DNA of 64,000 nucleotides from NCBI RefSeq assembly GCF_009709575.1, contig NZ_WIXO01000001.1:1860001-1924000 (forward strand), written 5' to 3'. The DNA comes from Streptomyces taklimakanensis. Its GTDB lineage: Bacteria > Actinomycetota > Actinomycetes > Streptomycetales > Streptomycetaceae. Of this stretch, positions 23,974 to 33,852 are shown one piece after another; position 1 is the stretch's first letter; each line of letters opens with the position of its first letter. Position numbers and translations under genes: made by a program. The notes beneath the pieces are model-generated. The model was not told the DNA's origin. It searched no databases and was given only the letters and a program-made list of their open reading frames with translations.

Positions 23974-26900
23974 TCACCCGGGGGCGACCGCGGGCCGGCC
24001 CGCCCGGAACGCCGCCTTGACCTCCTCCCAGCGCCGCGCCCGCTCCCCGGTCAGCCGGCCGCGCAGCTCGTCGAGCTTGAGCAGGTTGGCCTCCGCGCCG
24101 GTGGTCAGGGTGCGGGCCTCCGCCGTGTAGTGGTCGTCGATCAGCGCCTCCACCTCCTCGTCCGTCATCACCGGCACCAGGCGCGCGGCCAGCTTCGCCG
24201 TGTCGCGGTAGGAGCCCTGGAGGAGGAACGGCGGCTCGGTGCGGGCGTCGTCGTCCCGGGAGGCGGAGTCGATATAGGCGGCGTTGACCGCCAGCACCGT
24301 GCGCCGCACCCTCAGCAGCCCGCGCAGCACGCCCAGCACCTGCTCCAGCTCCGCCGGGGCGTAGGGGTGGACGAGCCGGTCGGCGCGGGCCGCTCCGTCC
24401 CCGGCGCCGTCGCGCGCCATCCGCACCAGCAGTTCGACGTCCGAGCGTTCGCGCGAGGCCAGGGGCGCCAGCACCGGGTTGGCGGTGAGGGCGTTCTCGA
24501 CGTGGCTGAGCGCGAACAGCTCCGCGCGCCCGGCCGGCACGTCGCCCAGGTTCCACACGTCCGCCCGGTTGGCCAGCATGTCCGGGACGCGGAAACGGGC
24601 GCCGGACTCGGTGAAGGGGTTGCCCGTCATGCAGATCGCGAACCGCCTGCCGCGCAGGTCGTACGTGGCCGGGCGGCCGTCGGAGAACCGCACGCCGTCC
24701 AGGCGGCGCTGGGCGTCGCACAGCGGGATGAAGCGCTGGAGCAGTTCCGGCGAGGTGTGTTGGACGTCGTCGAGGTGGAGCAGGACGTCGTCGCCCGTCT
24801 CCAGCGCGAAGTTGATCTTCTCCACCTCGCGCCGCGCTCCGGCGTCCGGCGCCGCCGCCGGGTCCAGGGACGTGGTGCGGTGTCCCAGCGCCGGTCCATC
24901 GACGCGGACGAAGGTCAGACCGATGCGGGAGGCGACGTACTCCATCAGCGTCGTCTTGCCGTACCCGGGCGGCGACAGCAGCATCAGCAGGCCCTGGCTG
25001 TCGGTGCGGCGGTCCCGGCCCGCCGCGCCGAGCTGCTTGGCGAGGTTGTCGCCCACCAGCGGCAGGTACACCTCGTCGACGAGGCGGTTGCGGACGAACG
25101 TGGGCAGCACGCGGGGGACGTACGCCTCCAGCCGCAGCCGCCTCCGCTCGGTCTCCAGCAGCTCGGCGCGGCGCCGGGTGTACGCGCGGTGGGCCGGGAC
25201 GCGGACGGCCCGGAACTCCGCGGTGCGCTCCAGGAACTCGTCCAGGCGCAGCGGCAGGACGCCGCCGGTGATCCTCGGGTGGGTGCCCAACAGTCCGGTG
25301 ACGGTGGCCGTCAGCGGTGCGTCGGCGTCCCGTCCCGGCGCCGCGTCCGCGCACAGCAGGGCGGCGACGGCCTCGGGCAGGTCGGGGTTGTCGGCGCCGC
25401 CGGGGACGGGGCCGCCGGCCCCTTGGGCGGACGCCGCCCAGGAGCCCAGCCAGGCCGCCGCGAGCTCGTGGCGGGCGGCCAGGTGCCCGGGGTCGTCCGG
25501 CGATCCGCCGCCGAGCGCCCGCAGGTCCTCGTCGAACTCCCGGACGGCGGCGGAGGACGGGCCGCCGAGCGCGCCGCGGAAGCCGTCGAGCAGGGCGCGG
25601 GCGCCGGGCCCGGTGACGAAGCGGCCCCGGCTCTCGGCCAGTTCCTCGGTCAGGTACGCGCCCACCGGCTCCGGGCGGGAGGGCACCGGCAGGCCGGCCT
25701 CCGACAGGAAGCGGGTCGCGGCCCGCCCCAGCTCGGCGGCGAGGGAGTCCACCGCCTCGCGCGCCCCGAACACGTCCCGGGCCCTGACCAGGGAGCGGGC
25801 ACGGGCGATCCACCGGGCTCGGTCTCCGGTCCCCTCGGCGCCGCCGGCCACGCCGTACGCCCAGAACAGCCGGGCCGCCGCCCGGGTGCCGGGGGTGAAG
25901 CGCAACAGTCCCGCCCCGGCGCGCAACCGCAGCACGGCGGCGAGGATCGCGGCGGCGTCGTGGTCGTGGACGCCCCGGTCGTACCCCTCGTCGTACGCCT
26001 CCTGCGCCACCCGGCGGACCACCGGCAGCAGGGCCTCCGTCGTTGCCTCCGCCCCCGCCCCCGCCCCCTCGGCGTCGGCCGGCCGGACGGCGGTGCCGGT
26101 GCCGCGGAGCGCCTCGTCGAGCACGCGGGCCGCCAGGTACTCCGCGCGGTAGACCTCCGGGGATTCCGAGGGCAGCGGCTGGTCCCGGAACTCGCGGACG
26201 CCGGCGAGGTCGGCGTCGCGGACGGGGGCGCGGTAGCCGGTGCCGGACACGGCGAACGCCGGCCCGCCGCCGTCGGGTCCGTCGGGGACGAGGGTCACCT
26301 CCAACGGCCGGGTGGTGACGGCGAACCGGTGGCGGCCCAGCCGTACGGTGCCGCCCGCGCCCGGGATGCCGTCGTAGAGGTCGGCGCGGTCGCGCAGGGC
26401 GCGGCCCGCCTCCTGCCGGGCCGCCTTCAGACGCCCCGCCAGTTCCTCGGCGCGCGCGGTGTCGCCGAGGGCGCGCAGTTCGTCGGCGGTGGTGCGGACG
26501 CGGGCGACCAGCGGGTCGGCGGCGAAGTAGGCGGCCACTTCCTCCTGGGTGTTCAGGGAGGCGCAGCGGCGCGCGATGGTCTCCAGCACGCGCGCCGCGG
26601 AGCGCGCCAGACGCTCGGCGCGCCGGTTCCGCTCGTCCGACCGGGCCTGTCGCCTGCCGGCGAAGGCCTCGCGGATCTCCTCGCGCCGCTCGGCGAGGCG
26701 GTCCAGGAAGTCGTCGTGGGCGCCGAAGCGCGACTCGAGGTCCTCCAGGCGCACCAGCAGCCGCCCCAGCTGCTCGTCGCACTCCTCGGGCGTGCCCGCG
26801 GCGGCCAGCGCCGCGGTGACCTCCTGGCCCAGCAGCGCCGTCTCGGCCGCGAACTCGGCCCGCCCCTCGGCCTCCAGCAACTCCCGGCGCCGGCCCTCCA

Positions 26901-29097
26901 CCCGGGCGCGGGCGCGGTTGACGGCGGCCGTGGCCTCGCCGATCCGCTCCAGCACGGCGGTGCGCACGGTGGTGTCGGACGCCTCCAGGGAGGCGACCAC
27001 CTCGGTGACACCGGCGAGGTCGTCGGCGCGCGCGGAGATCTCCTCGGCCGGCGGCACGGTCTCGGCGGCGGTGCCGGCGGCCGCGGCACGGTCGGCCACC
27101 TCCGTGACGGCGGTGGTGACGTCGTCCAGCGCACCGGGACGGGCGAGGTGCGCCAGCGCGCGGCGACCGGTGGCGCGCAACGCCTCCCCCAACTCCGCGG
27201 CGACGGCGTCGATCCGGTCGGTGTCGGCGTGGCGGGTCTCGCGCAGGGACTCCACCGACCCCAGGGCGCGGCGCAGTCCGGCCAGCGACTCCACCCAGCC
27301 GGCCGCCCCGCGGGGGTTCTCGCCCCGCACCCGGCGCACCAGGGCGGTCGCCTCCGCCGCGGCCCGTTCCACGGCCTCCGCGGCCCGCGCGCGCATCTCG
27401 GCGACCCGCTCGTACTCGGCGACGGCCTGCTCGGCGGTCTCGCGCAGCGTCCGCAACGGCGCGTCGAGACCCTCCAGTTCGCGGGCCAGGGCGGGCGAGG
27501 AGAGCCAGTGGTGCCGGTCGACGGTCCGCGCGCAGGCGGCGGCGACCGCCTCCAGGGCGGCGACCGTGGCCCCCGCGTCCCCGACCGCGCCGTCGGTCAG
27601 CCGCACCACGGACAGGCAGTCGGCCACGGCGCGCACCACCTCGGCGTTGCCGACCCGGTTCAGCGGTCCGTCCTCGACCGGCCGCTCGGCCGCGAGCGCG
27701 GCGGCGTGGTCGTCGGAGAGGTACGGGGTGCTCCAGACCTGGACGGGGTGGGTGCGCGGCGCGTCCTGCCCGGCGGCCTCGGCGCCGTCCGCCCCCGCCT
27801 CCGGCCCGCGCAGCACCACGAGGGTGCCGTCGTCGAGGAGGGCGTGGCCCAGGGCGGGCACGGGTGCGGCCGGCTCCTTGCGGATCAGGTTGTACGGCAG
27901 CAGCAGGGTCCGGCCGCGGGCGGGGGCGTGGAAGACGTGGAGCACGTCCTCGCCGCCCGGTGACCACACCGCGGCCTCGTACTCCATCCCCTCGGTGTCG
28001 ACGTCGAAGGTGCGGGCCGCGGAACCGGTCGGGGCGTCGGCCAGGTAGCAGCCGCCGGGGAAGACGACGCCCTGGTCGTCGGGGAGGCGGCGGCACGCCC
28101 GCCCGATGCCGTCCAGCCGCAGCACCTCGCCGGTGCGGGTGTTGAAGACCAGGTGACGGTGGACGGTCTCGTTGTAGGGCAGGACGCGCAGCAGGACCAG
28201 GGGGCCGACGCGGGCGTGGGCGATCTCGGCGTCGGCCAGGGACTGCAGGGGGTCGTCGACGGGTTCGCTGTGGACGCCCTCGGCGGTCTCGGTGTCGTCG
28301 ACGGTCTTGACGGTCAGGGAGCCGCCGACGGTGGAGACGTACAGCTCTCCCCCGGCGACCGCGACGTGCGGGTGGCGTCCGGTGACGTGGTCCTCGCGGC
28401 CGGCCGTGGTCCACTCGATCTCGTGGGCGAAGCGGGCGGAGGCGGTCGCGCGGCCGGGGTGGTCGAGGTGGTCGCGCTCGCCCTCGGCGTCGAGGTAGGC
28501 GACGGTGCCGTCGGGCTCGACACGCCAGCGCAGCACGCGGATGTCGGCGACCCGCTCGCCGGTGCGGAAGACGGCCAGCAGCAGCGGCCCGGTGCGGCGC
28601 AGGCGCAGCAGGCGGGCCTGCCGGTAGTAGCGGTACAGCTCCTCCACGTCGCGGTGGAGGCGGGGGTCGTCGAGGAGGCCGGGGACGGCGCCGGGGTCGG
28701 CGGCCCGGAAGGAGGGCGCGCCGGTCCCGCCCGTGGCGGTGTCCGACACGGGGCGGTGGAGGGTGAACACGTCGTCGACACCGGTCGCCCGGCCGTGTCC
28801 GACGGGCGGGTTCGCGCCCAGCAGCAGCATCCCGCCCACCTGGACGAGGTCGCACGGCACCCGGGGCTGCCCGGTGTCCAGTCGCGCGACGCCCGCCAGT
28901 TCGAACCCGGCGCCGCCGAAGGCCGCCGTGCGGCGGTCGTCGAGGGCCCGCGCGCGGGCCGCGAGGTCCGCGGCGGCGGCCGTCATGCGGCCGCGCAGCA
29001 CCTCGTAGGTGCCCGCGTCCGGTCGCTCCGGCGGGGCGTCGGGCGCGCCGGATCCGCCGTCCTGCACCGCCCGGACCTCCGTGACCTGGGTCTCCAC
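23974..29097 (-). CDS. Large AAA ATPase of the DUF3686 type (labelled DNA repair ATPase)
   Basis: About 1,707 residues. The N-terminal 500 read like repeated beta sheets (YLDAEGERDHLDHPGRATAS, VAVAGGELYVSTVGGSLTVK). Residues about 560-960 are charged helices likely to form coiled coils. The C-terminal 350 hold an AAA module: Walker A PPGYGKTTLMEYVA (about 1375), Walker B VLLHLDDVQH (about 1441) and sensor ICMTGNPFTESGARFRVPDM, as in MoxR/dynein-like AAA proteins. The family carries a DNA-repair label from databases without firm evidence I know of. Start GTG at 29097 with CAGGAG; TTG at 29106 is an alternative. Downstream of flotillin and NfeD-like genes, suggesting work at a membrane scaffold. 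Confidence 0.8.
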   Translation of the reverse strand: METQVTEVRAVQDGGSGAPDAPPERPDAGTYEVLRGRMTAAAADLAARARALDDRRTAAFGGAGFELAGVARLDTGQPRVPCDLVQVGGMLLLGANPPVGHGRATGVDDVFTLHRPVSDTATGGTGAPSFRAADPGAVPGLLDDPRLHRDVEELYRYYRQARLLRLRRTGPLLLAVFRTGERVADIRVLRWRVEPDGTVAYLDAEGERDHLDHPGRATASARFAHEIEWTTAGREDHVTGRHPHVAVAGGELYVSTVGGSLTVKTVDDTETAEGVHSEPVDDPLQSLADAEIAHARVGPLVLLRVLPYNETVHRHLVFNTRTGEVLRLDGIGRACRRLPDDQGVVFPGGCYLADAPTGSAARTFDVDTEGMEYEAAVWSPGGEDVLHVFHAPARGRTLLLPYNLIRKEPAAPVPALGHALLDDGTLVVLRGPEAGADGAEAAGQDAPRTHPVQVWSTPYLSDDHAAALAAERPVEDGPLNRVGNAEVVRAVADCLSVVRLTDGAVGDAGATVAALEAVAAACARTVDRHHWLSSPALARELEGLDAPLRTLRETAEQAVAEYERVAEMRARAAEAVERAAAEATALVRRVRGENPRGAAGWVESLAGLRRALGSVESLRETRHADTDRIDAVAAELGEALRATGRRALAHLARPGALDDVTTAVTEVADRAAAAGTAAETVPPAEEISARADDLAGVTEVVASLEASDTTVRTAVLERIGEATAAVNRARARVEGRRRELLEAEGRAEFAAETALLGQEVTAALAAAGTPEECDEQLGRLLVRLEDLESRFGAHDDFLDRLAERREEIREAFAGRRQARSDERNRRAERLARSAARVLETIARRCASLNTQEEVAAYFAADPLVARVRTTADELRALGDTARAEELAGRLKAARQEAGRALRDRADLYDGIPGAGGTVRLGRHRFAVTTRPLEVTLVPDGPDGGGPAFAVSGTGYRAPVRDADLAGVREFRDQPLPSESPEVYRAEYLAARVLDEALRGTGTAVRPADAEGAGAGAEATTEALLPVVRRVAQEAYDEGYDRGVHDHDAAAILAAVLRLRAGAGLLRFTPGTRAAARLFWAYGVAGGAEGTGDRARWIARARSLVRARDVFGAREAVDSLAAELGRAATRFLSEAGLPVPSRPEPVGAYLTEELAESRGRFVTGPGARALLDGFRGALGGPSSAAVREFDEDLRALGGGSPDDPGHLAARHELAAAWLGSWAASAQGAGGPVPGGADNPDLPEAVAALLCADAAPGRDADAPLTATVTGLLGTHPRITGGVLPLRLDEFLERTAEFRAVRVPAHRAYTRRRAELLETERRRLRLEAYVPRVLPTFVRNRLVDEVYLPLVGDNLAKQLGAAGRDRRTDSQGLLMLLSPPGYGKTTLMEYVASRIGLTFVRVDGPALGHRTTSLDPAAAPDAGARREVEKINFALETGDDVLLHLDDVQHTSPELLQRFIPLCDAQRRLDGVRFSDGRPATYDLRGRRFAICMTGNPFTESGARFRVPDMLANRADVWNLGDVPAGRAELFALSHVENALTANPVLAPLASRERSDVELLVRMARDGAGDGAARADRLVHPYAPAELEQVLGVLRGLLRVRRTVLAVNAAYIDSASRDDDARTEPPFLLQGSYRDTAKLAARLVPVMTDEEVEALIDDHYTAEARTLTTGAEANLLKLDELRGRLTGERARRWEEVKAAFRAGRPAVAPG

Positions 29098-29299
29098 GCT
29101 GCTCAACTCCTGTTCCTCCACCGGTCCCCGGAGCGGGCGCGAACGCGCCGGACGTGCCGGGTCGCTCGGGCGTGCCGGGTCCTTGTGACGTACTCGGTCC
29201 ATCGGGTGCGCGGGGCGCGTTCGGACGCCCGGGGCCGCCGGACCGGCCGGTGCCGCGCGGCCCCTCTCCCCGCGACACCGGACGGCTGCCGGACGGCCG

Positions 29300-31345
29300 T
29301 CAGGCGGCCGCTCCGTTGGCGGCCGGCACCGAGGCCGCGGCACCACCGGTCAGGGCCGACAGGGGCAGGTCCGCCACCCCGGAGCCGCGGACCGCGTCCA
29401 GCAGGGAGGAGAGCTTCGGCGCGTCCGGTCCCCCCGCGGCGACGAGCTTCGTCAGCAGGCCGGCCAGCGTCAGGTCGCGCAGTCCGTCGGCACCGAGCCC
29501 GGAGAGCATTCCGGCGAGGTCGCCGGTGAAGGTGGAGTTCTCCGCGTCGAGCCAGGGGCCCGCCATGGCCCGGACGGTCTCGCTGCGGTTCACGAAGCCG
29601 TCGATGCTCTTCCCGGCCGCGATGGAGTTCACCAGCCGGTCGAAGAAGACGGACTCGCCGCCGACGATGTCGATGTTGGCGTTCTCCAGGCCGGTGGCGA
29701 TCAGGGTCGCCTGGGCCTCGGCGATCCGCCGCTGGACGTCGATGCCGGCGACGCGGATCTCCTTCTCCGCCTCCAGCCGCAGCCGGTACTCCTCGTGCTC
29801 CCGGCTCGCCTCGTCCAGCCGGGCCATGGCACCGGCCTTCTCGGTGAGCCCCTCGGCCTCCGCCTTGAGCTTCTCGCGCAGCCCGTCGGCCTGGGCCAGG
29901 GCGAGCTCCCGCTCGGCCTCCGCCTCGGCGTGGCGGGTCTTGGCGATGGCGTCGGCCATGCGCTCCTTGACCTCGGCGTCGGCGAGTCCGGCCGCGGCGG
30001 CCTCGGCCTTCCTCCCCTCGGCGAGCCGGACGGCGGCCGCCGCGTCCAACTCGGCGGCCTTGCGCCGCGCCTCGGCCATCGTCAGTTCCTCGGCGGCCCG
30101 GTGCTCGGCGGCCTGCTCGGCCGCCTCGGCCGCCTTGATGTCCTTGACCAGCCGCTCCTGGGCCTGGGCCTCGGCGGCGATGATCAGGGCCTGGCGCTCG
30201 CGCTCGGCCTCCTCGACGGTGCGCAGCTTCTTGATCTCCTCCTCCTGCTGCGCGACGGTCTTCTCCACCGCGATCCGCTCGCGGACGACGTCGGCGATGT
30301 CCCGCTTCTCGGCCTCGACCTCCTTGTCGGCGGCGATCCGGCGCAGTTGGGTCTCGCGCTCGCGGGCGATGACCTCCAGCAGGCGGTCCTTCTCGATGCG
30401 CTCGTTCTCGATCGCCACGACCCGGTCGCGGTTGAGCTTGGCGACGGCGATCTCGCGCTCGCGGTTCTCGTTCTGGATGCCGAGGGCCTCCTCGGTCTTG
30501 ATGTGCGCGGTGTGGGCGCGCAGCCGCTCCTCGGCCTGGACGCGGGCGGTCTCCGCCTCCTCGCGGGCGCGCACGGTCTCGATCTCGCGCTGCTGGCGGA
30601 TCTCGGCGTCGGCCTGGCGGCGCTCCAGTTCGAGGACGGCCTCGCGGGCGTCGACGTTCTGGCGGGTGATCTCCTTCTCCTCGCTGCGCCGGAACTCGTT
30701 GGTGCGCACGTGCTCGGCGGCCGTCAGCTCGGTGATCTTCCGGATGCCCTGGGCGTCGAGGATGTTGTCGCTGTCCAGCTGGGCCAGCGGGGTCTGCTCC
30801 AGGTAGTCGATCGCCGCGTCCTCCAGGCTGTAGCCGTTGAGGTCGGTGCCGATGACGGCGATGATCCGGTCGCGGAACTCGTCGCGCTTGGTGTAGAGGT
30901 CGGCGAAGTCCAACTGCTTGCCGACGGTCTTGAGCGCCTCGGAGAACTTGGCGTTGAACAGCTCCTGGAGGGTGCCCCGGTCACTGGCCCGGTCGGTGCC
31001 GATGGCCTGGGCGACCTTGATGACGTCCTCGACGGTCTTGTTGACGCGGACGAAGAACGAGATGCGGATGTCGGCGCGGATGTTGTCCCGGCAGATCAGT
31101 CCCTCGCTGCCGGTGCGGGCGATCTCGATGGTCTTCACCGAGATGTCCATGACCTCGGCGCGGTGGAGGACGGGCAGGACGACGGTGCCGGTGAAGGTCA
31201 CGTCGACCTTGCGCATCTTGGAGACGATCAGCGCCTTGCCCTGTTCGACCTTGCGGAACAGGCGGCTGACCACGATCAGGAGGGCGACTCCCATGAGCAG
31301 GAGCACGGCGACGAGCACGCCGAAGCCCGTGGAGATGGCGTCCAT
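29300..31345 (-). CDS. Flotillin-family (YqiK-like) SPFH protein
   Basis: 681 residues. One N-terminal membrane helix (residues 8-30) and an SPFH domain (about 33-200; RKVEQGKALIVSKMRKVDVT, LICRDNIRADIRISFFVRVN). A very long Glu/Ala/Arg-rich flotillin coiled coil runs from about 210 to 545, ending LRLEAEKEIRVAGIDVQRRI. A C-terminal region includes ENANIDIVGGESVFFDRLVN, typical of YqiK. Flotillins build membrane microdomains on the cytoplasmic face. The gene lies between a YqiJ/NfeD-like gene (55 bp upstream) and the large AAA ATPase (about 200 bp downstream), all on one strand. Confidence 0.9.
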   Translation of the reverse strand: MDAISTGFGVLVAVLLLMGVALLIVVSRLFRKVEQGKALIVSKMRKVDVTFTGTVVLPVLHRAEVMDISVKTIEIARTGSEGLICRDNIRADIRISFFVRVNKTVEDVIKVAQAIGTDRASDRGTLQELFNAKFSEALKTVGKQLDFADLYTKRDEFRDRIIAVIGTDLNGYSLEDAAIDYLEQTPLAQLDSDNILDAQGIRKITELTAAEHVRTNEFRRSEEKEITRQNVDAREAVLELERRQADAEIRQQREIETVRAREEAETARVQAEERLRAHTAHIKTEEALGIQNENREREIAVAKLNRDRVVAIENERIEKDRLLEVIARERETQLRRIAADKEVEAEKRDIADVVRERIAVEKTVAQQEEEIKKLRTVEEAERERQALIIAAEAQAQERLVKDIKAAEAAEQAAEHRAAEELTMAEARRKAAELDAAAAVRLAEGRKAEAAAAGLADAEVKERMADAIAKTRHAEAEAERELALAQADGLREKLKAEAEGLTEKAGAMARLDEASREHEEYRLRLEAEKEIRVAGIDVQRRIAEAQATLIATGLENANIDIVGGESVFFDRLVNSIAAGKSIDGFVNRSETVRAMAGPWLDAENSTFTGDLAGMLSGLGADGLRDLTLAGLLTKLVAAGGPDAPKLSSLLDAVRGSGVADLPLSALTGGAAASVPAANGAAA

Positions 31346-31400
31346 GGCGATGGATCCCTTGTGAGGTCGTGTGCGGGGAGGCCGGTGAGGGCGGGTGCGC

Positions 31401-32090
31401 TCAGTGCGGCGACGCGCCCGGGTCCCGGTTCCGCGCGGGGTCGGTGGTGGGGTCGGCCGTGGGGTCGAGAACCGGATCGCAGGGCATGATCCGGAAGGAG
31501 CCGTCCTCGGGGTCGTAGTCGTAGACCAGGGCGGTGCTCCCGGCGGTGAGCCCGACGGCGTCCGCGTCCAGGGCGCGGACCTGGACCAGCGCGGAGGAAC
31601 CGTCGTCCGCGGTGATCTCGGCCTGTCCGAAGCGGTGGCCGACGTGCCCGGTGCGGACGGTGCAGACCCGGCCGACGAGGTCCCGGTGGTTGATGCCGGT
31701 CTCGCGTCGGGAGAGCCGACGCAGCGGGAGGACCAGCAGCCGGGTGGCCGCCCAGGCGACGAGCAGCGCGGCCGGCAGGACCAGCAGACGCGGCAGGGTC
31801 CCCCCGAGGGTTCCCGATACGACGGCCGTACCGCTCAGTGATGCGAACCAGGCAATGGAGAGGAAGATGGTGAGGGAGATGGGGACGGGCGCGCCACCGA
31901 GTCCGACGGCGGCGAGCGCCCCTGCGAACCCGGTACCGGGCGCCGCGGCGTCGATGCCCTCACCCCCGTCCAGGGCATCGACGCCTACGCCCCCCACCAG
32001 CACCGCCAACCAGTAGAAGAGGACGACGAGCAGGCCGAAACCGAAGAGGACGGCCGGAAAGTCCATGGCCACACGCATGAACTCGCTCAT
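31401..32090 (-). CDS. YqiJ/NfeD-like membrane protein with OB-fold domain
   Basis: 229 residues. Start MSEFMRVAMDFPAVLFGFGL, with membrane helices at about 8-32, 68-92 and 98-122, then a soluble C-terminal OB-fold (NHRDLVGRVCTVRTGHVGHR to GSTALVYDYDPEDGSFRIMP). This is the YqiJ layout, the standard partner of YqiK flotillins. The ATG at 32090 sits behind a GGTGGGGA site. First gene of the NfeD-flotillin-AAA operon; it probably anchors or stabilises the flotillin assembly. Confidence 0.82.
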   Translation of the reverse strand: MSEFMRVAMDFPAVLFGFGLLVVLFYWLAVLVGGVGVDALDGGEGIDAAAPGTGFAGALAAVGLGGAPVPISLTIFLSIAWFASLSGTAVVSGTLGGTLPRLLVLPAALLVAWAATRLLVLPLRRLSRRETGINHRDLVGRVCTVRTGHVGHRFGQAEITADDGSSALVQVRALDADAVGLTAGSTALVYDYDPEDGSFRIMPCDPVLDPTADPTTDPARNRDPGASPH

Positions 32091-32276
32091 CGTCCCCACC
32101 CCCGTGTCCGTTGCGGTGTGCTCGTATGGTGGCACTCCACCGTCTCTCGATCATTGCCAGGATCAGGCAATCTTTACGGCGCGTTTATATCCGGCTGCAG
32201 GCGGAACCGAACACGCCGATCCGCTCCGGTCACTACTCTCGTTCGAACTGACGGACGATCGATTCCCGGGAGAAGC

Positions 32277-32708
32277 ATGGATCTCTCCGCGTTCAACAGG
32301 CAGGTGATCGAGGAGTTCCGGACGTGCGGCGGCCGGGGCACGGTCGGAGGGCGGCTCGACGCGGGACGGCTGCTGCTGCTCACCCACACCGGCGCCCGGA
32401 GCGGAGCGCGTCGCACCACCCCCGTGATGTTCCTGCGCCTGGACGGCCGACTGTGCGTGGTCGCCTCCAACGACGGGGCGCCCCGGCATCCGGACTGGTT
32501 CCACAACATCACGGCCCACCCGGCCGTGACCGTGGAGCTCGGCGGCGAGACCTTCCCCGCCACCGCCGTCGTCCCCGCCGGCCCCGAACGGGACGCGCTG
32601 TTCGAGGAGGCGGTGCGGCAGCAGCCGTTCTTCGCCGAGCACCGGGAGCGGGCGGGACGCCACGGCCGGACGATCCCCGTCGTCGAACTCCGCCGCGCGG
32701 ACGCCTGA
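32277..32708 (+). CDS. Deazaflavin (F420)-dependent nitroreductase-family protein
   Basis: 143 residues of the split-barrel DDN family: LLLLTHTGARSGARRTTPVM, then VASNDGAPRHPDWFHNITAH and VTVELGGETFPATAVV. These are conserved in actinobacterial F420H2-dependent quinone/nitro reductases. Substrate unknown; menaquinone or other quinone reduction is common. The ATG at 32277 follows CGGGAGAAGC. The 186-bp gap to the divergent NfeD-like gene should hold both promoters; no clear boxes were assigned. Confidence 0.85.
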   Translation: MDLSAFNRQVIEEFRTCGGRGTVGGRLDAGRLLLLTHTGARSGARRTTPVMFLRLDGRLCVVASNDGAPRHPDWFHNITAHPAVTVELGGETFPATAVVPAGPERDALFEEAVRQQPFFAEHRERAGRHGRTIPVVELRRADA

Positions 32709-32745
32709 CCGCGCGGCGCTCCCGGACCGGGGGCGCCGCCGGGCG

Positions 32746-33852
32746 TCAGAGGGGTCGTTCCGGCCAGCCCAGCAGCCGGGCGCCCATCGCGGCGGTCTCC
32801 AGGGTGTAGCGCTGGAGACCGTCGCCGGGGTCGTATCCGGTCAGGGTGCGGATGCGGGCCAGACGGTACGACAGGGTCCGCACGCTCACTCCCAGCCGAC
32901 GGGCGGCCTCGGCGTTCACATAGCCCGCCGCCGCGCACTCCGAGAGGGTGTCCACCAACGGCCCGGCACCGCCGCGGGCCTGGGTGAGCGGGCCCAACAC
33001 GGTCTTCACCAGATCGGCCATCGCCGCGCGGTCGCGCATCAGCACGGGGAAGACCAGCATCTCGGCGGCGTTCAACCGGGCGGCGGGCAGCTCCAGCCGG
33101 TCGGCCAGGTCCAGGGCGCCGAGCGCCTCCTCGTAGGAGCGCACCACACCGCTCGGGCCGCTGTGGTCGCGTCCGAGCACGACACGACGGGCGGAGGTGT
33201 AACCGGGCCCGGGGTTCTCGGCCAGCTTCGCGAACGCCTCCAGGACGGAGCGTTCGGTACTGGGGGCGATGCACACCAGCCGGCCGTCCTTGGTGGCGAG
33301 CAGCACGTCGCGCTCGCCGAAGCGTCCCACCAGCTCCCGCTCGACGCGGCGGACGGCGGGGTGCACGTCGTCGTACCGCTCGGTGCCCTCCGCGACCGCG
33401 ACGGCGTGCGCCCGGGCCAGGCGCAACCCGAAGCGCTGGGCCCGCTCGGCGAGCCGGCCGAGGTCGCTGCGGCCGTAGAGCAGGTCGTCGACGAACTCCC
33501 GCCGTTCGGCCTCCGCCTGCCGCACCGCGAGTCGCTGGGCCCGCTCGTGCCCCTCGCCGAGCGCGGCGACGGACGCCTCCAGGGCGGCCAGCAACGCGTC
33601 CCCGGTGCGGGCCCGCTCGACGGCGGTGGCCGATCGGGCGATGCCGGGCAGGGCGCCCCACAGCCGTCGGGTCGCGCCCAGGTAGAGGCCGACCAGTTCG
33701 CGCAGCCCGTGCCCCTCCTCGGCGGCCCGCTCCCCCAACTCGCGCAGGGCGTCCAGCTCGGGACGGCGCGGCAGCCGTCCGGTCTCGGAGACCTCGGCGA
33801 GCAGCTCGGGGTAGTCGCCGAGAAAGGAATCCGGGATCTCGCCGCGCCTCAT
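32746..33852 (-). CDS. PucR/CdaR-family transcriptional regulator
   Basis: 368 residues. The C-terminus has the PucR-type helix-turn-helix (AAGYVNAEAARRLGVSVRTL, YRLARIRTLTGYDPGD). The middle region (YEEALGALDLADRLELPAAR) is the GGDEF-like domain usual in the family, and the N-terminal 110 residues are helical with ERAQRLAVRQAEAERREFVD. No ligand is evident. It converges on the nitroreductase gene (37 bp apart) and is divergent from nhaA across a 400-bp gap, so it could regulate nhaA, but no operator was recognised. Confidence 0.85.
   Translation of the reverse strand: MRRGEIPDSFLGDYPELLAEVSETGRLPRRPELDALRELGERAAEEGHGLRELVGLYLGATRRLWGALPGIARSATAVERARTGDALLAALEASVAALGEGHERAQRLAVRQAEAERREFVDDLLYGRSDLGRLAERAQRFGLRLARAHAVAVAEGTERYDDVHPAVRRVERELVGRFGERDVLLATKDGRLVCIAPSTERSVLEAFAKLAENPGPGYTSARRVVLGRDHSGPSGVVRSYEEALGALDLADRLELPAARLNAAEMLVFPVLMRDRAAMADLVKTVLGPLTQARGGAGPLVDTLSECAAAGYVNAEAARRLGVSVRTLSYRLARIRTLTGYDPGDGLQRYTLETAAMGARLLGWPERPL

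Noticed and set aside
24130..27963. A 1,277-codon plus-strand open frame inside the AAA ATPase gene
   Set aside because: Mirror-frame artefact of GC-rich coding DNA; the opposite strand has Walker A/B and other real motifs.
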